Assembly (NCBI RefSeq): GCF_001426865.1
Contig: NZ_LMFO01000029.1
Coordinates: forward strand, 124,001 to 188,000
DNA from: Paenibacillus sp. Root52
GTDB taxonomy: Bacteria; Bacillota; Bacilli; Paenibacillales; Paenibacillaceae
DNA length: 64,000 bases
Direction: 5' to 3'
Part shown: positions 62,881 to 64,000 of the stretch, in pieces
How positions within the stretch are numbered: the first letter of the stretch is position 1
Layout of the letters: the number at the start of each line of letters is the position of its first letter
Notes under the pieces: generated by a model
Seen by the model: only the letters and a program-made list of their open reading frames with translations
Told to the model about the DNA's origin: nothing
Databases searched by the model: none
Program-made: the position numbers and the translations under genes

Positions 62881-63816
62881 ATGCAATTTGAACCAATCTA
62901 CACGCATGGGAAATTAACGATACCAAAGATCGAGCTCAATCTGGATAGCAATCCATTGGTTGGCATTATAACAGACTTGAAACGAAAGCAGCTTTTGATG
63001 GATCAATTGGTCGATCATACGCAATATCATTTGTTTCGAGTGCAACAAGGCGAATACATGAATCTGAGGGTAGAAGAGCTAATTACGTTTCTAATCCGGG
63101 TAACGAAAAGGACGGATCGTGTTGCTACTTTAATCGATTATTTTGCTTTACAAGGTGAGCGGAACGTAAAAATGAAGCATCTAAGCCCGTCGAGAAGAAT
63201 GTATGTGACATTGCTGCGCGTATTTTTTGCATATCAGCCCACGCTTGTATTGGAGGAACCTTATTTCTATCTGGAAGAAGAAGATCGTCGTCATTTCAAG
63301 CAGATTTTAGATGATCTTTCAAAAGGCAAACAGATCTTGATTTTAACTTCGAATTTAGAGGATGCGATGATATCATGCGATACAATTTATCGTCTGAACG
63401 AAGCGGGATTTCATCCACTGGACATTCGGGATACAGAAGTGGATGAACAGGGGGTACAGGAACAAGATCAAGCGAATATAAAGCTGCAGAAAATTTATAC
63501 GAAAAAAAATGATAAAGTAATTTTATTTAATCCGCCTGAAATTGATTACATAGAAAGTCTGAATGGTTCGATTCTTGTCCATGTTGGTGGAGAAAGTTTT
63601 GCCTGTGCTCTGACGTTAACCGAGCTTGAACAGCGATTGTTGAATTTCGGATTTTTTAGATGTCATCGTTCTTACATCGTGAACCTACAAAAAGTTAGAG
63701 AGATTATTACCTGGACGAAGAATAGCTATAGCTTGAGATTAAATACAGGCAAAGATGCGGTAGTACCATTATCGCGTTCCAAATTACAAGAATTAAAAGT
63801 ACATCTCAACATTTGA
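62881..63816 (+). CDS. LytTR regulator fused to a degenerate ABC-ATPase-like domain
   Basis: 311-aa soluble protein. Residues about 1-185 follow the order of an ABC ATPase, but the motifs are decayed. The Walker A position reads GIITDLKRKQ (28-37). The signature is LSPSRR (101-106), Walker B reads TLVLEEP (121-127), followed by YFYLEEEDRRHF like a D-loop region, and the H-loop reads LTSNLED with Asn for His. Residues about 205-305 are a LytTR DNA-binding domain with FFRCHRSYIVNLQKV. GGAGGG lies before the ATG. It probably regulates transcription using the ABC-like part for dimerisation or ligand binding rather than ATP hydrolysis. Two small membrane protein genes lie just upstream and are candidate targets. 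Confidence 0.82.
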   Translation: MQFEPIYTHGKLTIPKIELNLDSNPLVGIITDLKRKQLLMDQLVDHTQYHLFRVQQGEYMNLRVEELITFLIRVTKRTDRVATLIDYFALQGERNVKMKHLSPSRRMYVTLLRVFFAYQPTLVLEEPYFYLEEEDRRHFKQILDDLSKGKQILILTSNLEDAMISCDTIYRLNEAGFHPLDIRDTEVDEQGVQEQDQANIKLQKIYTKKNDKVILFNPPEIDYIESLNGSILVHVGGESFACALTLTELEQRLLNFGFFRCHRSYIVNLQKVREIITWTKNSYSLRLNTGKDAVVPLSRSKLQELKVHLNI

Positions 63817-63834
63817 TTTCCGGGGAAATATCTA

Positions 63835-63994
63835 GGGCGTGTCTGAAAACTCCGAAGGGAGCAGATCTTATTAAATTTTCGTTCCGAGCAAGGAAATTTT
63901 CCGCAGGCGTGCCGGGGCACGTCAAGGGAAAGTGACGTAGCAGGAGGCGAAAAGGCGGTAAAAGATGCACTTTAGCGAGTTTTGTGACACACCC
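63835..63994. mobile_element. MITE-like element, 160 bp
   Basis: Terminal inverted repeats GGGCGTGTCTGAAAACTC (63835-63852) and GAGTTTTGTGACACACCC (63977-63994) agree at 15 of 18 positions. Outside them ATATC and GATAT mirror each other. Subterminal GCAGATCTT and its partner AAAGATGC continue the symmetry. No ORF is inside, and GC content is higher than in the flanking sequence. It lies 18 bp after the LytTR gene. Confidence 0.65.
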
Positions 63995-64000
63995 TGATAT

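Overview
The window looks like chromosomal DNA of a spore-forming, plant-polysaccharide-degrading Bacillota, most likely Paenibacillus. The signs are strong AGGAGG-type ribosome binding sites with many GTG/TTG starts, a complete GerA-type spore germinant receptor operon, YesM/YesN-type two-component genes, CUT1 sugar ABC genes without their own ATPase, CcpA (cre)-like sites, and a GH74-X2-CBM3 xyloglucanase. The genus is inferred, not proven. No rRNA, tRNA or CRISPR array was seen.

Layout. 0.3-5 kb: a secreted TIM-barrel-like protein, then an AraC regulator divergent from a GH31 alpha-xylosidase. 5-9.4 kb: a phosphotransferase, an MFS transporter, and a MarR-MFS pair with a perfect 20-bp palindromic operator candidate. 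9.5-13.5 kb: germination operon gerA-gerC-small D-type subunit-gerB behind a sigma-G-like promoter. 13.7-20.5 kb: a GNAT and a TraX-like protein, facing a chemoreceptor gene followed by a Lys2-like A-T-reductase NRPS. 21-22.8 kb: rpiA-GNAT-marR. 23.1-25.9 kb: a B12-binding protein with the W-x9-EH photoreceptor motif, followed 15 nt later by a soluble hybrid histidine kinase. 26-34.7 kb: hydrolase, zinc-ribbon membrane protein, GNAT, MarR-MMPL operon with three 16-bp-phased repeats, SGNH hydrolase, phosphotransferase, TPR protein. 34.9-39 kb: AraC regulator divergent from uxaB-uxaA (galacturonate branch). 39-40.6 kb: WYL-type regulator and an uncharacterised protein. 40.8-46.6 kb: GH42 beta-galactosidase divergent from an AraC regulator, then two esterase-like hydrolases and an SMP-30 lactonase. 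47-50.1 kb: secreted xyloglucanase. 50.3-51.4 kb: an IS30-family element. 51.5-61.5 kb: YesN-YesM pair, ABC sugar-binding protein and two permeases, GH2 beta-galactosidase. 61.7-63.8 kb: three small membrane proteins and a LytTR regulator fused to a degenerate ABC-ATPase-like domain. The window ends in a MITE-like inverted-repeat element.

How it fits together. Much of the window serves uptake and breakdown of plant cell-wall sugars. The GH74 enzyme would cut xyloglucan outside the cell, the ABC importer (probably using a shared MsmX-type ATPase) would take up oligosaccharides, GH2/GH42 enzymes would remove galactose, and the GH31 enzyme would remove xylose. UxaB/UxaA handle galacturonate from pectin. 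AraC and YesMN regulators give substrate-specific control, and cre-like sites (a perfect match upstream of yesN) suggest shared catabolite repression. The least ordinary systems are the B12 sensor-kinase pair, the degenerate ABC-LytTR fusion and the chemoreceptor-NRPS pair.
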